Source: Ehretia macrophylla
Lineage: Eukaryota; Streptophyta; Magnoliopsida; Boraginales; Ehretiaceae
Direction: 5' to 3'
Assembly: GCA_037974665.1 (NCBI GenBank)
Contig: CM075781.1
Location: 33,767,235 to 33,831,234 of the forward strand
Length of the DNA stretch: 64,000 nt
The position numbers and the translations under genes were made by a program. The notes under the pieces were generated by a model. That model was given only the letters and a program-made list of their open reading frames with translations. It was not told the DNA's origin and made no database searches. Shown piece after piece: positions 45,041 to 59,019 of the stretch (its first letter is position 1; each line of letters starts with the position of its first letter).

Positions 45041-46186
45041 AACAAACTAATTAGGGGTACTTGGATAGTTTAATTAATAAGTATAAAAAAAAAATCAAAC
45101 ATAACTCTTTCAGTAAGTTTAATTCATCAATTAATGAGACACAAATTAATTGATAATATTAACATAAATGATAAAATATTACATAACAAACTATAAGTTC
45201 ACAAGAGACGAGTATAATAGTAATATAAACATAAAAATAAACCATTACATAAACGCTTGATAAAAGTTAGTGGAGAAGTTCTCTATTTTATTATGCTTCT
45301 TGTGCGGATGTTGGGCCTGCTGATTGTGGTAGTGGGCTTACTGGCAGTGGCTATCCAAATACTTTTTCCATTGGTGGTGGTAGGCTTGTGATGGTGGTTG
45401 AATAACAACTTCAGATTTGAAATATTTTGAAACATTTGAGTATTAAGATATAAGGTGCCTTACAAGCATCTCAGTTCCAAATAAATGATGAAATATAAAT
45501 TTACGTTGACAATACTTGCTAATTACATGTTGTTCTTTAAAGTACGCAAAATGATTCCAAACCTCTGATGAATGTAATCAATGTGAAAGATTTTCTCTCT
45601 ATGTGGCCAAGTTATAATGTATAGTGTTATAGTAAAATGAATGTATAAATATTTTAATAAAAGTACTATTATAATTAAAAGAATAACTCAACCAAATTCA
45701 ATTGAAGAAAAGTAGAGTTCATCTTCTTGAAAATAAATTGAGATTTAAAAGTTGAATTAGCCTTGAAACTTTGAATAATTGGGAGTTAAGAGTCTTGAAA
45801 TTAACTTTGAATAATTGAAATTACTAGTTACTATGACTTACATTGCATAATGCGTAATATTTTATTTTTTTTAACAAGTAGGCTCAAAATGAGTTGAATT
45901 TGTGTTGGGCTCGAGTTGGGCCTTATCTGGGCTCCATATGGGCCTAAGGTGGGTTTCTGCAGGACTCAAGATGGGCCCTAAGCTAGGTTGGGATGGGTTG
46001 GGCCTGTGTCAAAAAGGGCTCGGGCTCAAATGGGTTGGGTTAAAAATTACATGACCCAACTTGGCTCACCTATATATGATTGGTTGGTCGAGTCAAGCCC
46101 AATTTTAATCGAGTTGGGCTGGACTCTAATTTTTGTGTGTTGGGTTAGGCTGGGCATGTGTCAGCCTGGTCCAAATGCCACCTCTA
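44914..46186. mobile_element. Non-autonomous hAT transposon, second copy type
   Basis: Begins TAGAACTACCATATGGGCC and ends AAATGCCACCTCTA (reverse complement TAGAGGTGGCATTT), imperfect hAT terminal repeats. Flanks CCCTTACC (44906-44913) and GCCTTACC (46187-46194) match at 7 of 8 positions, a hAT-sized target duplication. Subterminal GTTGGGCTGGG-type words (45890-46180) recur. A (CA)n/(TA)n microsatellite is at 44979-45040. No transposase frame; 1273 bp. Confidence 0.82.
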
Positions 46187-46242
46187 GCCTTACCCATACC
46201 TGACATGAACGGATTTAATGACAGTTTTTTTTTCTTTAAAAA

Positions 46243-46375
46243 AAGACAAACCAAGTTAACAACCCCTTTCCCTTGAATAGTCGTCTGAACCCGAACTAAG
46301 GCTTTCTTTAAAAGAAGAGAAACCAAGTTAACAACCCCTTTCCCCCGAATAGTCATATGAACCCGAACTAAGAAT
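46243..46375. repeat. Two-copy tandem repeat of about 70 bp
   Basis: AACCAAGTTAACAACCCCTT followed by TCCC and a GAACCCGAACTAAG end occurs at 46250 and 46321. No gene. Origin unknown. Confidence 0.85.
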
Positions 46376-46389
46376 TAGTTTATTTGCTG

Positions 46390-47005
46390 TAGATTAACTT
46401 GTTGGGAAAAAATATTTTTCTAAAAAATAGAATATTGAAAAATATTTTATGGTGTTTAGATATATAGTGAAAAATATTTTTCGACATGAGATTTTATATA
46501 TAAAAAAAAAAGATACACATATAATATATATGTTAACCGTGAGGGTAGAAGTTGGGTGGGGTAAGGCGTAGGCATAGGAGTGGAGGGTAGGGAGTGGGGG
46601 TGGGGTGGAGGTGGAGGTAGGGGGTATGATGGGGGTAAGAGGTAGGGTAGGGGTAAGGTGGGGTAGGTTGGGGTAGGAGGTAGGTAGAGGTAGGGGGTGG
46701 GTGGGTGGGGTGGGGGTGAAGTGGGGGAGTTTCAAAAAATATGTTTTTCTCCCAAAGGTAGAGGGATGAGGAGGAGGAGGAGGAGGGGGAGGGGGGGGGG
46801 GGGGAACGGGTGAAGTGAATGAGTTTCGGAAAATATTTTCTTCTCCCAAAATGACAAGAAAATATTTTCCATCTTTTTTAACTAAATTTTTCCCTTGACC
46901 GGAAGATATTTTTCGGTTGACCAAATTTTCCATGTTACCAAATATCGAAAAATTCAGAAAATATTTTTCGGGAAAATATTTTACTGCAAACAAACGGAGC
47001 CTAAG
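46390..47005. mobile_element. MITE-like element with a G-rich minisatellite
   Basis: AAATATTTTTC-type words near both edges (46407-46490 and 46950-46985) are inverted relative to each other, and the right edge GCAAACAAACGGAGCC is typical of plant MITEs whose sequence begins GGCTCCGTTTGTTTG. The left terminus is not clearly matched, so borders are approximate. Between them lies a G-rich tract (46540-46805) of GGGGTAGGGG-like units ending in a run of 13 G. A - strand Pro-rich ORF here is an artefact of that tract. Confidence 0.55.
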
Positions 47006-47805
47006 ATAGTTTTATTTTTATTGACCCAAAAAAAATAGTTTTGTTTTGTTTGTTTGTTTATTTTCGTTCTTAAGTTTTTTGTTTATTATATTTAGTATTT
47101 GTTTTAGTTATAGTTTTCATTTGTTGTTGTAGTCATTTAATTATTAGATGAGGAAAATCATAGCTTGAAGATTTTATTTGGGTTATAATGTGCTTAAATT
47201 AAATATTTCTTTAATTATAACATATTGCGATCTGTCATTATCAAAAACATAATTTTAGCATCAAGCCAATAGTTTTTTTTATTACTTATGTAAAATATTT
47301 ATGCATAAATGAGTACCCTGATCTCTAGTTATTAACTTCATGACTATAGAGTCATTGGTGTTTGGCTCCGCCACTGTATATAAATGATTAAACATTCATG
47401 TTGTATGTATGAATTAATAAACAACTGTGAATTAGAATGTGTTGAAGTCAAATATAAACGAAATTGATTCTTGATGTTGTACATTATAACGTTTAAGCAT
47501 AAGCATACCTGCGTTATGGTCATCTTTAAATCAAAGGCGAAAAAAGTTGTAAACTTTTGTTAACAAAAGTACCTACTCGTTTTATATCTCTTTTAAAATC
47601 TAATGTTTGTTGGTATACAGTCTTGTAGTCAGTCTATAGAGCTTGAAAATGGATTTTATGATACTCTTTTTTTTTATCTCTTCAAAATCATGCAACAAGA
47701 AAACTTTTTACATGAATGACTTTAATTTCCATATTGAGTCATTAGACAATCTGATATTTCCTTTTCACGAAATTTGATGTTGATGAGTCATTTATGAATT
47801 TGCAG
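47006..47805. other. Unassigned sequence before the CRK kinase exons
   Basis: No ORF or repeat of note. If the split CRK was once a single gene this is the end of intron 1; it closes with an ATTTGCAG acceptor at 47798-47805. Confidence 0.5.
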
Positions 47806-49594
<1,789 letters not shown>

Positions 49595-49945
49595 TTTCCA
49601 TGGTGCTATCTTTGTATTAAACGGAACTCGTGATCATTTATTCTTCGATTGTTATGTTATATTTTTTACTCTATTCAGATGCTAATAGTTATTGTATTGA
49701 ATCTACAATCTATGTAGATTTATTTTAGATCCTGAACCATCTAAATTGGAGTTTTGTATTCAATATGTGAACTTAGGTTCTAAATGTTGAGCAGTTTTAT
49801 ATAAAATTTTCTCAATTAATAAACTTGATCAACAACAAAGAACTGTGTTCCAGTTCAACTCATCTAACTTTAGACAAAAAGGTTGAATAAACTTGTGGCT
49901 CGATCAAAGTAAGTCGGTCCCTTTTTGCATATTATATGTATCTTT
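49595..49945. other. 3' flank of the CRK kinase pseudogene
   Basis: AT-rich sequence after the stop. It does not match the 3' flank shared by 1-208 and 20429-20642. Nothing else recognised. Confidence 0.5.
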
Positions 49946-50417
49946 TGTTAGGATTTGCCAAATACAATTAAATATTTTTCTAGAACTACTTTAACTAACT
50001 CTAAAATTCACTTTTACTACCCATGTCAAATCAAGAGAATAAGGAGGTTTAAAAAGCGAAAGCGTACCTAAATCTATTACCAAAGGTAGATAAACGGGTT
50101 GTGATCTTCCAAATTAGTACGAACTTTTACTAGAGGTGTAATCTTTTCTCTGTTGATGAGGATGCAGAGAAAAATAACGTACATACAATTTGGGGACCAT
50201 AACCCTAATATAACTTATAATTTTTAGATATTTCTAATCTGACACCTCATCAAATTAAAATATCAGTAAGGTATCTACACATTAATTTCATAACAATTAT
50301 ACCCATAAACTTAAACTTAATTCTTAATTAGCTCACTTTAATTAGGCTTACTTAGTAGATAGCACAACACATTTAAATATTTACATGTGTGGCCCCACAT
50401 GATGAAATTTTCCAACA
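49946..50417 (-). repeat. 3' LTR of the 49.9 kb copia element
   Basis: 472 bp; pair of 55362-55825. Followed by ATCTCCCACTAC, complement of the polypurine tract. Confidence 0.9.
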
Positions 50418-50849
50418 ATCTCCCACTACGCCACATATGTAACCTTACAAATGTGTATGAGCTCCAAAATTTGCTATCACAACCTTAGGGTATATCCAGA
50501 CAATCTCGTCCATTGACTATATCGATATAGGATCAAAGCAGTCTTCGTCACATTTAACGTAACTAAACCCATCAATGGTCATGTATACCAATACAACCAA
50601 ATGACATAGATTAATCATGGATGCGTAGCATGGAAAATTACATGAAATGTGATCCAGACATGTCTATTTCCAACTGGTCCTACTTTAGTGAGATCGAAAC
50701 CGAATATAATGTAGTAGAGTGAATTTGAACTGAATACTTTATTTCTGCAAAAAATATCCAAATACCAAAGTGTGTCCTAAACCAAACATACAACATCAAA
50801 ATACAAATTCCCACTAAACCGCATATCATCATACAGTACTACACCTTTA

Positions 50850-52560
50850 TGAGCAGTGTGCTCATTAAAGACCTTGGGTAGTAGTTCCTTATTAAGCGGA
50901 TCCGCAATCATAGAGTTTGTCCCAAAATGCTTTATAGAAATATGGACACTCTGTACTCTTTCCTTAAGTACCTAAACACTTGATGGATTTCTCACTGTCT
51001 CGGAATTCCAGAGAGTCGAAATCAGAATACCTAATAATCTCCAACTGCTCTGACTTCCGATATGTGAACATGTAATCCTTTATTCTCTGTCAATTCTTTA
51101 TAACACATTTGTGTCCTAATTTCTTTATGATCCATTATAGGGTTCCTTAGTTTCTGCCTAACATCCTTACTATGTACGCACAATACAGACATATACATAC
51201 TTGAGTTTTCTTAAGATTCCCTATAGCTGACGCATAAGGGATCTTCTAAATTTTCTTAACTTTAACATTACCTTTTAGGCATTTTTTTTAAACTGAATTT
51301 TCCTTAGTGACAGGGGTATCACCTGGTTTATTGTCCTACATGCCAAACTTTTTAAGTATCTTATCGATATAGCTCTTTTGTTATAATCCAAGAATACTCC
51401 GAGAGCAATCTCGGTATATCTGAATCCCTAATACAAAAGAGATATCACCAAGTTGGTTTCATGCAACATGCCTATATCATTAGTGGCAAGCTGTATGTGA
51501 TCAATTTATAAAACTAGGAAGATATTCTTACTCCCACTGAACCTGAGATATATACAATTATCAACAAGATTTATCTCAAAACCAAAGGAGATAATTAATT
51601 GATGAAATTTGCAGTACCTTTAACGGAAAGTTTACTTGAGTACATAGATGGATTTCTTTAATTTGTAAATCATATTCTTTATGTCTTTCAACACAAAATT
51701 TTTTGGTTGCACCATATACTTTGTCTCATCAATGTTGCCATTGAGAAACGCCGTCTTAATATACATTTGATGTAACTCAAATTCAAAATGTGCAACATTC
51801 CCCTAAATTATCTTGAAAGGGTCTTTCTTTGAAACCTGAGTGAAAGTCTCTTAAAAATTTAATGCCTTCATTTTGAGTAAAATCTTAAGCTACAAGACTA
51901 GTAATCTTCTCACATTACTTTTCGAATCCCTTTGATTTTAACCTATGGGGTTCGCACCTTCTGATAATGGGACAAGATCTCAAATTTTATTGTCTTGTTT
52001 TGACTTGTACTCTTGATTGATATTAATCCACTTTTGAAGGTTAGAACCATGCATGTACTGATGGAAGTTGATTGAATCATCTCCTACCATTCCATTATTT
52101 TCCTTATGTTCTTTGGAGATATTGTATTTCTCTTTTCTTTTGTGGATTTCCTTAGTGGTATTTTTTCTTGAGGTTATTGAGTTTGTTCTTTTGGAACAAT
52201 TACCTCATCCTGTATGGAGAGTTGTTCAACATTGTCTTTTGAGGTTCCAAATTTGCTTCTTGATCAATGACAGGTGTGGAAACCTACACATTATCAAAGG
52301 CAATAGTAGGAATCGAAACCGATTCCTCCTCAAAGACAATGTCCAAAACCATATTTCTCCCTCAAACTCAATATCCTCAAAATGTTGCAGTTCCTGTCTC
52401 AAAACTGACCTAATTGTGGGATCTTTAGTTTTGTGGCCCCTAATCGCTTTATAATACCTAATAAAATAGTTGTTCATTGTTTTGGAGTCCAATTTTCCTT
52501 TATGTGGCCTATAAGGCCTTGTTTTAGCTGGACATCCCCAAATGTGAGAATGCTTTAGTG
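50850..52560 (-). pseudogene. Copia integrase end, RT and RNase H remnant
   Basis: In broken - strand frames: the integrase C-terminal HIWGCPAKTRPYRPHKGKLD and MNNYFIRYYKAIRGHK near 52430-52560, and RT words TAFLNGNIDETKYMVQPKNF with KLKKSIYVLK near 51640-51765 (the conserved AFLNGxLxExxYMxQPxGF region). RNase H toward 50850 is barely readable. The longest surviving frame is 88 codons (52226-52492). Confidence 0.78.
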
Positions 52561-53065
52561 GGTACTTTGTTTAGAATATAAGCTATAGTTTTTAATGATT
52601 TTCCCTAGAGTGATAACCTTAGCGCTTGTGTCATAATGTAGCTTAAATTTCTTTATTTAATTTGCGCTTAATACCATGTGATTCCACATGCAGAGTTTAA
52701 CTTTATGATACAATAGGGTTAGTCATACATATACATAGGTTATTGCAATTGCATAATGAACTAGTAATAACAACATTTGAATTTGAAGAAAGACTAAACT
52801 TATTATTTCTAAAAAAATGATAAATTCTTGATTTGTCCTAAAATGGAAATACAAACCAAATCCCGTCTAAATGACAATACAACCAAAGTGTCTTTCAAAT
52901 TCAAATTGAAAACTAGTTCCAAATGACAACTTAAAAAATTGCCTATAGCTTCAACTTCCACCGATTTTCCATAGCCCATACAAATGAGTCTTTCAGCATC
53001 ATTTGGCTTTCAGTGTCTTATTCAACTCTACATAGAAACACTTATGTTAGTAGTAACACCAGAAT

Positions 53066-53765
53066 CTAACCACAAGTGTTTCTAGGTACTGAAGCTAAAT
53101 TAACCTTAAAATAGACCAAAGTAAGAATTGTACATTTCTTTGCACGCCAAGCATGATATTTGGCACAATTCTTCTTCTCATGTCCATGTTGGTTGCATAA
53201 GAAACATCGCTCATTTTCGTGTTGCGATTTCTTTTGCTCTGGACCCTTAGCAGCTTCATATTCCCTCTTTTTGCCCTTGTCCTTAGAGGTGCTAGCCAAA
53301 TGAGCACTTTCTGTCCTATCTTGCTTCAATCTCTCTTCTTCTTGCACACAATAAGAAATGAGCTCATTGAGAGTCCATTTATCCCTCTGGCAGTTGTAAC
53401 TGACTTTAAACTGGCTGAACTGTGTAGGAAGAGAGATTAGTACCAGATGCATGAGTAATTCATCAAATAACTCGAGCTTAAGTCCCTTAAGTTTTGAAGC
53501 ACTATGAGACATTTCCATAATGTACTCCCTGATATTTCCTTTGCCTTTATACTTCGTGGAAATCAAGCTTTGCAAAAGCATGCTTATTTCATCCTTATCG
53601 TTTTTCGCAAAACACTTCTCAAGTTCGGCTAGGAAATCTTTGGCACTAGTTATCCTTTTGGACACCGCACCCCTAAATGCCTCTAGAATGTCGCGCTTAA
53701 TGATCATGAGACTCATGCAATTTGAGCGATCCCACTTCTCAAAGTTCCTCTTGTCATCAGCAAGT
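53066..53765 (-). pseudogene. Copia gag with zinc knuckle (5' truncated)
   Basis: A 216-codon - strand frame reads as UBN2-type Gag (SLMIIKRDILEAFRGAVSKR at its start), ending with CFLCNQHGHEKKNCAKYHAW, an intact CCHC knuckle (C-x2-C-x3-GH-x4-C). In-frame sequence upstream of the ATG (ADDKRNFEKWDRSNC) shows the true N-terminus lay beyond 53716, but it is cut at 53765 where a dispersed repeat starts. Confidence 0.88.
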
Positions 53766-53908
53766 TAATAATAATCAATTTAAAATATGTTCAGGAGTCA
53801 GAGGAAATAGGCTATAAGGGATTGGAGAGGTAGAAGAAGAGAACAAAAACACACAAAAACATAAAAAAATGTGTTTTGATTTTCTTGTTTTTGAAAACAC
53901 ATTAATCA
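53765..53908. repeat. Dispersed repeat, copy 2 (partner 21683-21832)
   Basis: Matches 21683-21832. It begins exactly where the gag reading frame is lost, so it probably marks the edge of an inserted element of unknown class. Bases 53909-54670 that follow are AT-rich with nothing recognised. Confidence 0.75.
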
Positions 53909-54679
53909 AAACAGTTTTTTAAAATAGTTATTGAAAATAATTCACGTCAAACAATTTTTTTTTTATTTTCTTGTGTTTTCAAAAACCAAAAAACATGTTC
54001 AAAATAATATAGTATTATGTTGGCAGATATAGTATTAGTAGACATACTAACTGAAATGAGATAAAATAAACAATCAACAAACATGTTCAAAATAATATCC
54101 GTATTTCAAAAATCAATAAATTCAAATAATGGTAGGCCCCATCACAAGATACCAAGCCCAATATTAATATCAAGTCTTTGGACAGTAATATTAACTTGTA
54201 AGTGATACTCTCGGTGCAGTGATCAAACATTGACAATAATTCATGTCAAATAATTCATGTTTGGATTGACTTATTAGTCACATGTAAACCTTATAATTGT
54301 CACATATTTATCACCACAAGTATGTGTGTAATTCAACCAAATATTAACCTTCCTTTGGGCTGGCTAATACCCGCATGAATATACACACACACAAACATCC
54401 AACATTCCTCATGAACAATCTACACAAGAGAAGTCACTTTGGCAACAACTTGTTTTAATTAGCCCATTTAGAGTGTTGGACAACCTTAAAAGTCATAATT
54501 GATGTACCAAAATATTTGAATTTAACTTGATTTTCCTTTAAAAATCTTTTTTTTTTCTTTTTTTGCACTAGACCATATATATTCTAAATATATGTTATGA
54601 CAATATATTCTCAATAACTGATATTAAATAAAAAAAAGATCATAAAGAAAAGTATTATTCATGTCGCTTTGTTACGCAA

Positions 54680-54950
54680 GGGATATCCTCAGCCTAGCGG
54701 TAAAGAAGCCAAACAAGCATTCAAGAGGTCCCATGTTTGAATCTTGTAGAGCTTTATTCAGCATTGTTTGCCTTTTATTGAACTGTGAGCATAACTGATC
54801 AAACATATAACCTTATAGGTGCATTTCAAAATCACAAACAGGCTTCATCTTAGTTGGTTGTGCTGTAATATAAGACTTGTGGGATCTGGCGTTCAAAACC
54901 TTATAGCAACTAAAGTTTAGAACTTTTCTTTTCCTTTTTTTTTTTTATGG
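54680..54950 (+). mobile_element. Possible dimeric tRNA-derived SINE
   Basis: Two pol III promoter-like modules follow one another. One has a box A-like CAGCCTAGCGGTAAAG (54690) and a box B-like GTTTGAATC (54735). The other has TTAGTTGGTTGTGC (54850) and GGCGTTCAAAACC (54888). The block ends in a T-rich run (54927-54946). There is no ORF. The A-to-B spacing of about 40 bp fits tRNA-derived SINEs. Similarity to a known SINE family was not testable. Confidence 0.45.
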
Positions 54951-55361
54951 AATCTGATGCACAGTAAGCTAAGAACAAGCACTATTCCCCGTTTTTGTAA
55001 TGGAATTTGATGCACAGTAGGCTACAAAACAAGAGTTTCCAATATGGTGGCCAACCATGTTGACCATATTGGTAAATCCGTTGATTAAAGAAACCAAAAT
55101 ATATATGCATGTATATATCAAACCTATTTGCAGACAGTGACTTGTACATGTAGAAGCAGACATCTGAACTACCAACAGACATGAAATTTCAGCGGTAACT
55201 GAATCCATGAGCAGCGCGAATAAACTTAATACTTAATCCATAAAACCAAAACTCAGGCAAATTTTACCATAGAAGATCAAAACCCTAAAGTTTCAGAAAT
55301 TTTTCAAAACTAAAATTCAAGAAATTCTCATGAATTGATCATGGGTGGCTTTAATACCACT
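54951..55361. other. Unassigned sequence between SINE-like block and right LTR
   Basis: A short direct repeat ATGGAATCTGATGCACAGTA/ATGGAATTTGATGCACAGTA occurs at 54948 and 54999. ORFs here have no recognised homology. This is probably decayed leader of the copia element. Confidence 0.5.
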
Positions 55362-55825
55362 TGTTAGGATTTTCCAAATACAATTAAATATATTTCTAGA
55401 ACTACTTTAACAAACCCTAAAATGCACTTTTACTACCCATGTCAAATCAAGAGAATAAGGAGGTTTAGAAAGCCGAAGCGTACCTGAATCAATTACCGAA
55501 GGTAGATAAAAGAGTTGTGATCTTCCAAATTAGTATGAACTTTTATTAGAGGTGTAGTCTTTTCTTTGTTGATGGGGATGCAGAGAAAAACAACGTATGT
55601 ACAATTTGAGGACCATAACCTAATATAATTTATAAGTTTTAGATATTTCTAATTTGGCCCATCATCAAATTAAAATATCAGTAAGGTATCTATACATTAA
55701 TTCCATGACAATTATACCCATAAGCCTAAACTTAATTAGATCACTTTAATTAGGCTTAATTAATAGATAGCATAATACATTTAAATATTTACATGTGTGG
55801 CCCCATATGTTAAAATTTTCCAACA
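55362..55825 (-). repeat. 5' LTR of the 49.9 kb copia element
   Basis: 464 bp; pair of 49946-50417. The decayed primer-site complement lies at 55347-55361. Confidence 0.9.
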
Positions 55826-56110
55826 TATGTTTCTTCCAATCTTTACATTTATTGGTAGTAATCCCTTTATTCGGATGTCTTGTATTTGACTTGTTACTTG
55901 ATACTACGTAAAATTCGGTATGGTAGCTTTATTGCTATTGAGTAAGTGCTGTACCCTTTTGTATACCTCAATTGATTATGGTTAGCTCATTTTGTTGCTA
56001 TCTTGTTTATCGATATTTATTTTGAGCTATCATATGTTAGTTATTTCAGGTATTTGGTCATGATATTATGTTGTACTTTGTCTGTTCGTTAGTCTTTATT
56101 CTTGGTTAGC
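55826..56110. other. Unassigned sequence left of the gypsy-like LTR
   Basis: T-rich, with no ORF or repeat recognised. It could be the end of a gypsy interior. Confidence 0.35.
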
Positions 56111-57239
56111 TGTGACACCCAGACGACAGGGTAAATTATATTACCGTCAATGGCCACTAGGCATGCTTCGTTATGTCAGAAGAGAGTTATATGATTTGAT
56201 ATCCCGCAAGTGGGATTGAGGCCAACAAAGGCCAATGTGATCTTCATTAGCTATATAGTACTTCGGTTCTGTTTGGCCTAACTGTGAAATTTCAGCTTTT
56301 GAGCTGTAAAACTTTTAGAGTAGAGCTTTTGTTAGAAGTGCTGTTAAACAAAATTTGTTGACTGTTTGGCCTGTGTTATGCAATGTTTAGCTTTTAAAAA
56401 AATTGAGGGTAATATCGAACTTAAACAAATATGAAGGGGTATATTTTGAGGGGAAAAAAAAAAAGAAAAAGAACTTCTCGCATTATGTAAAACAGTTTCG
56501 CAAAAGCCTTTTTTTTTTTAAAGCTCCAATTTGGAGCTTCTCATTTTTAGCTTTTTTTCAGCTTCAATTTTTGCCTAAAAACACTTTAATAAATGGGCCA
56601 AACAAGTTAATTCAGCTTCTAAACTTATAGAAAATTCTTTTGAATGTCTGAAAGGTAGGCCAAACAGAGCATTCGTTAGTTATATTGTATTTATCACAGC
56701 TAATCTTGATATGTCAATTTTGATTTTGGTTCAAGCTGTATCATTTGTTTTCGTAATTTCTTTGACATGACCAGTTTGACTTTCAATATATTATTCCCAA
56801 CCTTATCGTTAGTTTTATTTTAAATATATTTGGACTACACACGACTTACTAAGGGTATCCTTCTTACTGAGCTTCTTTCGTTCATTTTAGTTGTTTGTTG
56901 TCTTTGTTTCAGACATCGGTGATAGTCAGTTCGGACTGCGCAAGCTTAGAGTTAACCTTATGGAATTAGTTCGAAGGATTGCAAGTTTTTTTTTTTTTGA
57001 GTTATTACTTATTAGTTCATGGAGGATAATTTTTATTTGATTTTCATGGACTTTTGTTAAATAGTTAAAGTGTCATATTGATTTATCAAGGGCTTAGACA
57101 CTCTAATGGTGTATATTTTGGGAGATATAATTTCTTGGTTCTATGTTATTAGAACCTTGCAGGCTAAAGAGGAGAAATCTTCTTAGGCGCGCAACTTCAC
57201 ATCCCTGAGTTTGGCCCTGCCGGATTTGGGGGCGTGACA
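56111..57239. mobile_element. Probable gypsy-type solo LTR with a MITE inside
   Basis: Starts TGTGACACCCAGACGACAGG and ends GATTTGGGGGCGTGACA, giving matching TGTGACA/GTGACA-type ends typical of some plant gypsy LTRs. After removing the Harbinger MITE at 56265-56671 it is about 720 bp. No target duplication was found and no second LTR is present, so borders and class are tentative. Confidence 0.45.
56265..56671. mobile_element. PIF/Harbinger (Tourist-like) MITE, copy 2
   Basis: Begins GGTTCTGTTTGGCC and ends GGCCAAACAGAGCA, with TTC on both sides (56262-56264 and 56672-56674). The whole length aligns with 25513-25889. 407 bp, no ORF of its own. Confidence 0.88.
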
Positions 57240-57733
57240 ACAAGAAAAAACAACACAGGGATGGATCGGGCGACAGACGGCCTCAGCTTACAAAGGAAAA
57301 GTGACGGAATAACAGTGTAAGGATCAATTTGTTGTGTATCCATCACCAATTTATGCACCAAAATATATGGTGCCAAAGGAAGGCAACGAACCAACAACAG
57401 ACGTCAAAAGAAATTAAAAAAATACATACATAGAAAAGAAAAGACCAGTCGCTAAATCGTCTCCATTTGCAACGACCGAGCGATGATTAGTTATAAAATT
57501 TATTTATTAATATAAATACAGCCAATCTGTCACAGATTGGCGTCGGATTTTAATTTAATTTATATTTGTTATGTGGCGATAACGATTCGTCACGCCCTAG
57601 TCGTCATGTTGCTAAAAAGGCAAAAATCACAGTCGGCGCACTACGCAGGTACCCTTCTCCATGAGCTCAAAAGGATGATGGTATGTAACAAAAACAATTA
57701 ACTCAATTTAATAAGTAAATTAGCTCATTTTAT

Positions 57734-57736
<3 letters not shown>
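57240..57736. other. Unassigned sequence
   Basis: No recognised gene. Words such as GTCACAGATTGGCGTCGGA (57528-57546) and GCGATAACGATTCGTCACG resemble subterminal repeats of a DNA transposon, but no termini were found. Confidence 0.35.
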
Positions 57737-57780
<44 letters not shown>

Positions 57781-58012
57781 TAAAATAATGCAGGAGGAGA
57801 GAGACGGCCACCGGGTGACCCATGCTGGGGTTTTCAGTTCAGCTTACTAATTATTTATAAGTAAAATAATGCAGGAGTAGATAGATAGCCACCGGGCAAC
57901 CCTTGCTGAGGGTTTCAGTTCAGCCCGTACTAAAGGTGAGGGTGAGAATGGTGACCCAAGTTGAGGTTTTCAATTTAGCCCACACTAAAGGTGAGGGTGA
58001 GAATGTCGAATA
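57737..58012. repeat. (TA)n microsatellite and degenerate tandem repeat
   Basis: (TA)n at 57737-57778, then AGTAAAATAATGCAGGAG twice (57778 and 57859) with a following GCCACCGGG-like block, and CACTAAAGGTGAGGGTGAGA-like words at 57929 and 57982. Local duplication; no gene. Bases 58013-58690 hold no recognised feature. Confidence 0.8.
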
Positions 58013-58689
58013 TTCTGACACTAAGGCTATTGAGACGATAGTACTAGTAAGTATTTGTACCGTACAAATATAATGAGATGTTCAATGTAATAAGAATTAG
58101 GATGGAAACTTAATTCTTAATATAGTGTTAGAGTTGAGCTTTGAGTAATTTGAAAAATCGGTGTTGGGAGAAGTAGTCCAAAAATCTTATATATGGGTCT
58201 TGAAATTTATGATTTTTTGATATAAAAAAAGTGTATATTCTAACACATACAACTCACGATTGGAGATCTGACTCTATTCTAATTAAGGGATGCTTTATCC
58301 CTGTTTAATAACTCAACATCTCTACCTTTTAACATATCGATAGGTCTTTTAATAGAGCCACTGATTGGCTGAATAGAAATATTAAATTGAATCTTTTACC
58401 TATTAATCGGTTTTCAAACATCCCTCTTGGGCTTCAATTAATGCTCAAGGATATACAACTGTGAAGAAGTATAGCTTCCATAGAATCCTTGATGAGGTTC
58501 CAGTTTTGGATAAAGTTAAAGATCAATATACACGTGGCATAAAGATTGCGACCAAACTGTGATAACCAGTAATATTATTTCTGCAGTCATATACCAAAAA
58601 AGCTCAATTATCAACCAATGTAGGTACGATCTCTTGAGTTTTTTGAGAGGAGTATATTGGAGCTGAAGCCGTTTGAGTTTTTTTAGAAT

Positions 58690-59008
58690 CTGCGGGGTTT
58701 AGAATGAAACTAATGTCTCTTATTCTCAAAGCTGATTTAAGGATGGCTTATTATGACGATAAGAATTGGAGGTTTATTCTTATCACTTTGGAGGCTTTGA
58801 ACTTCCCTCCTCTTTTTATTGCTTGGATTAGGAGCTGCATTACTACCCAATGTTCTTAGTTGCTATTAATGGTGGACTTCACGGTTACTTTAGAGGTGGT
58901 TTGAGGCAGGGGGACCCCATGTCCCCTTACCTCTTTGTTTCGGGTATGCAAGCGTTGTCCAGTATTTTGGAGATCACAGCTGATAATAGGAGGTTTAAGT
59001 TATCAGAA
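58690..59008 (+). pseudogene. LINE (L1-type) reverse transcriptase fragment
   Basis: In shifting frames one reads KADLRMAYYDDKNWRFIL, FPPLFIAWIRSCITT and then VAINGGLHGYFRGGLRQGDP with MSPYLFVSGMQALS. GLRQGDPxSPYLF is the L1-type RT signature, and the first part is the KxDLxKAFDxVxW region with FD changed to YY. About 100 residues only, with at least one frameshift; no YADD motif or endonuclease is present. Dead relic. It stops where the duplicated block at about 59020 begins. Confidence 0.85.
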
Positions 59009-59019
59009 TCTCAGCAACA

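Larger units (their letters stand above)
49946..55825 (-). mobile_element. Degenerate Ty1/copia element
   Basis: LTRs at 49946-50417 and 55362-55825 (TGTTAGGATTTKCCAAATAC to TTTTCCAACA) bound it. The - strand polypurine tract GTGGGAGATTG adjoins the left LTR, and GGCTTTAATACCACT, a decayed complement of the initiator-Met primer site, adjoins the right LTR. Inside, RNase H and RT (about 50850-51900), integrase end (about 52200-52560), protease relics and gag (53066-53765) are in copia order on the - strand. Between gag and the right LTR about 1.6 kb are foreign: a dispersed repeat, a SINE-like block and unassigned sequence. No perfect 5-bp target duplication was found. Confidence 0.9.

Noticed and set aside
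46394..46993. Pro-rich 199-codon frame on the - strand
   Set aside because: It is made of the G-rich minisatellite inside a MITE-like element, and has no domain or neighbour to support it.
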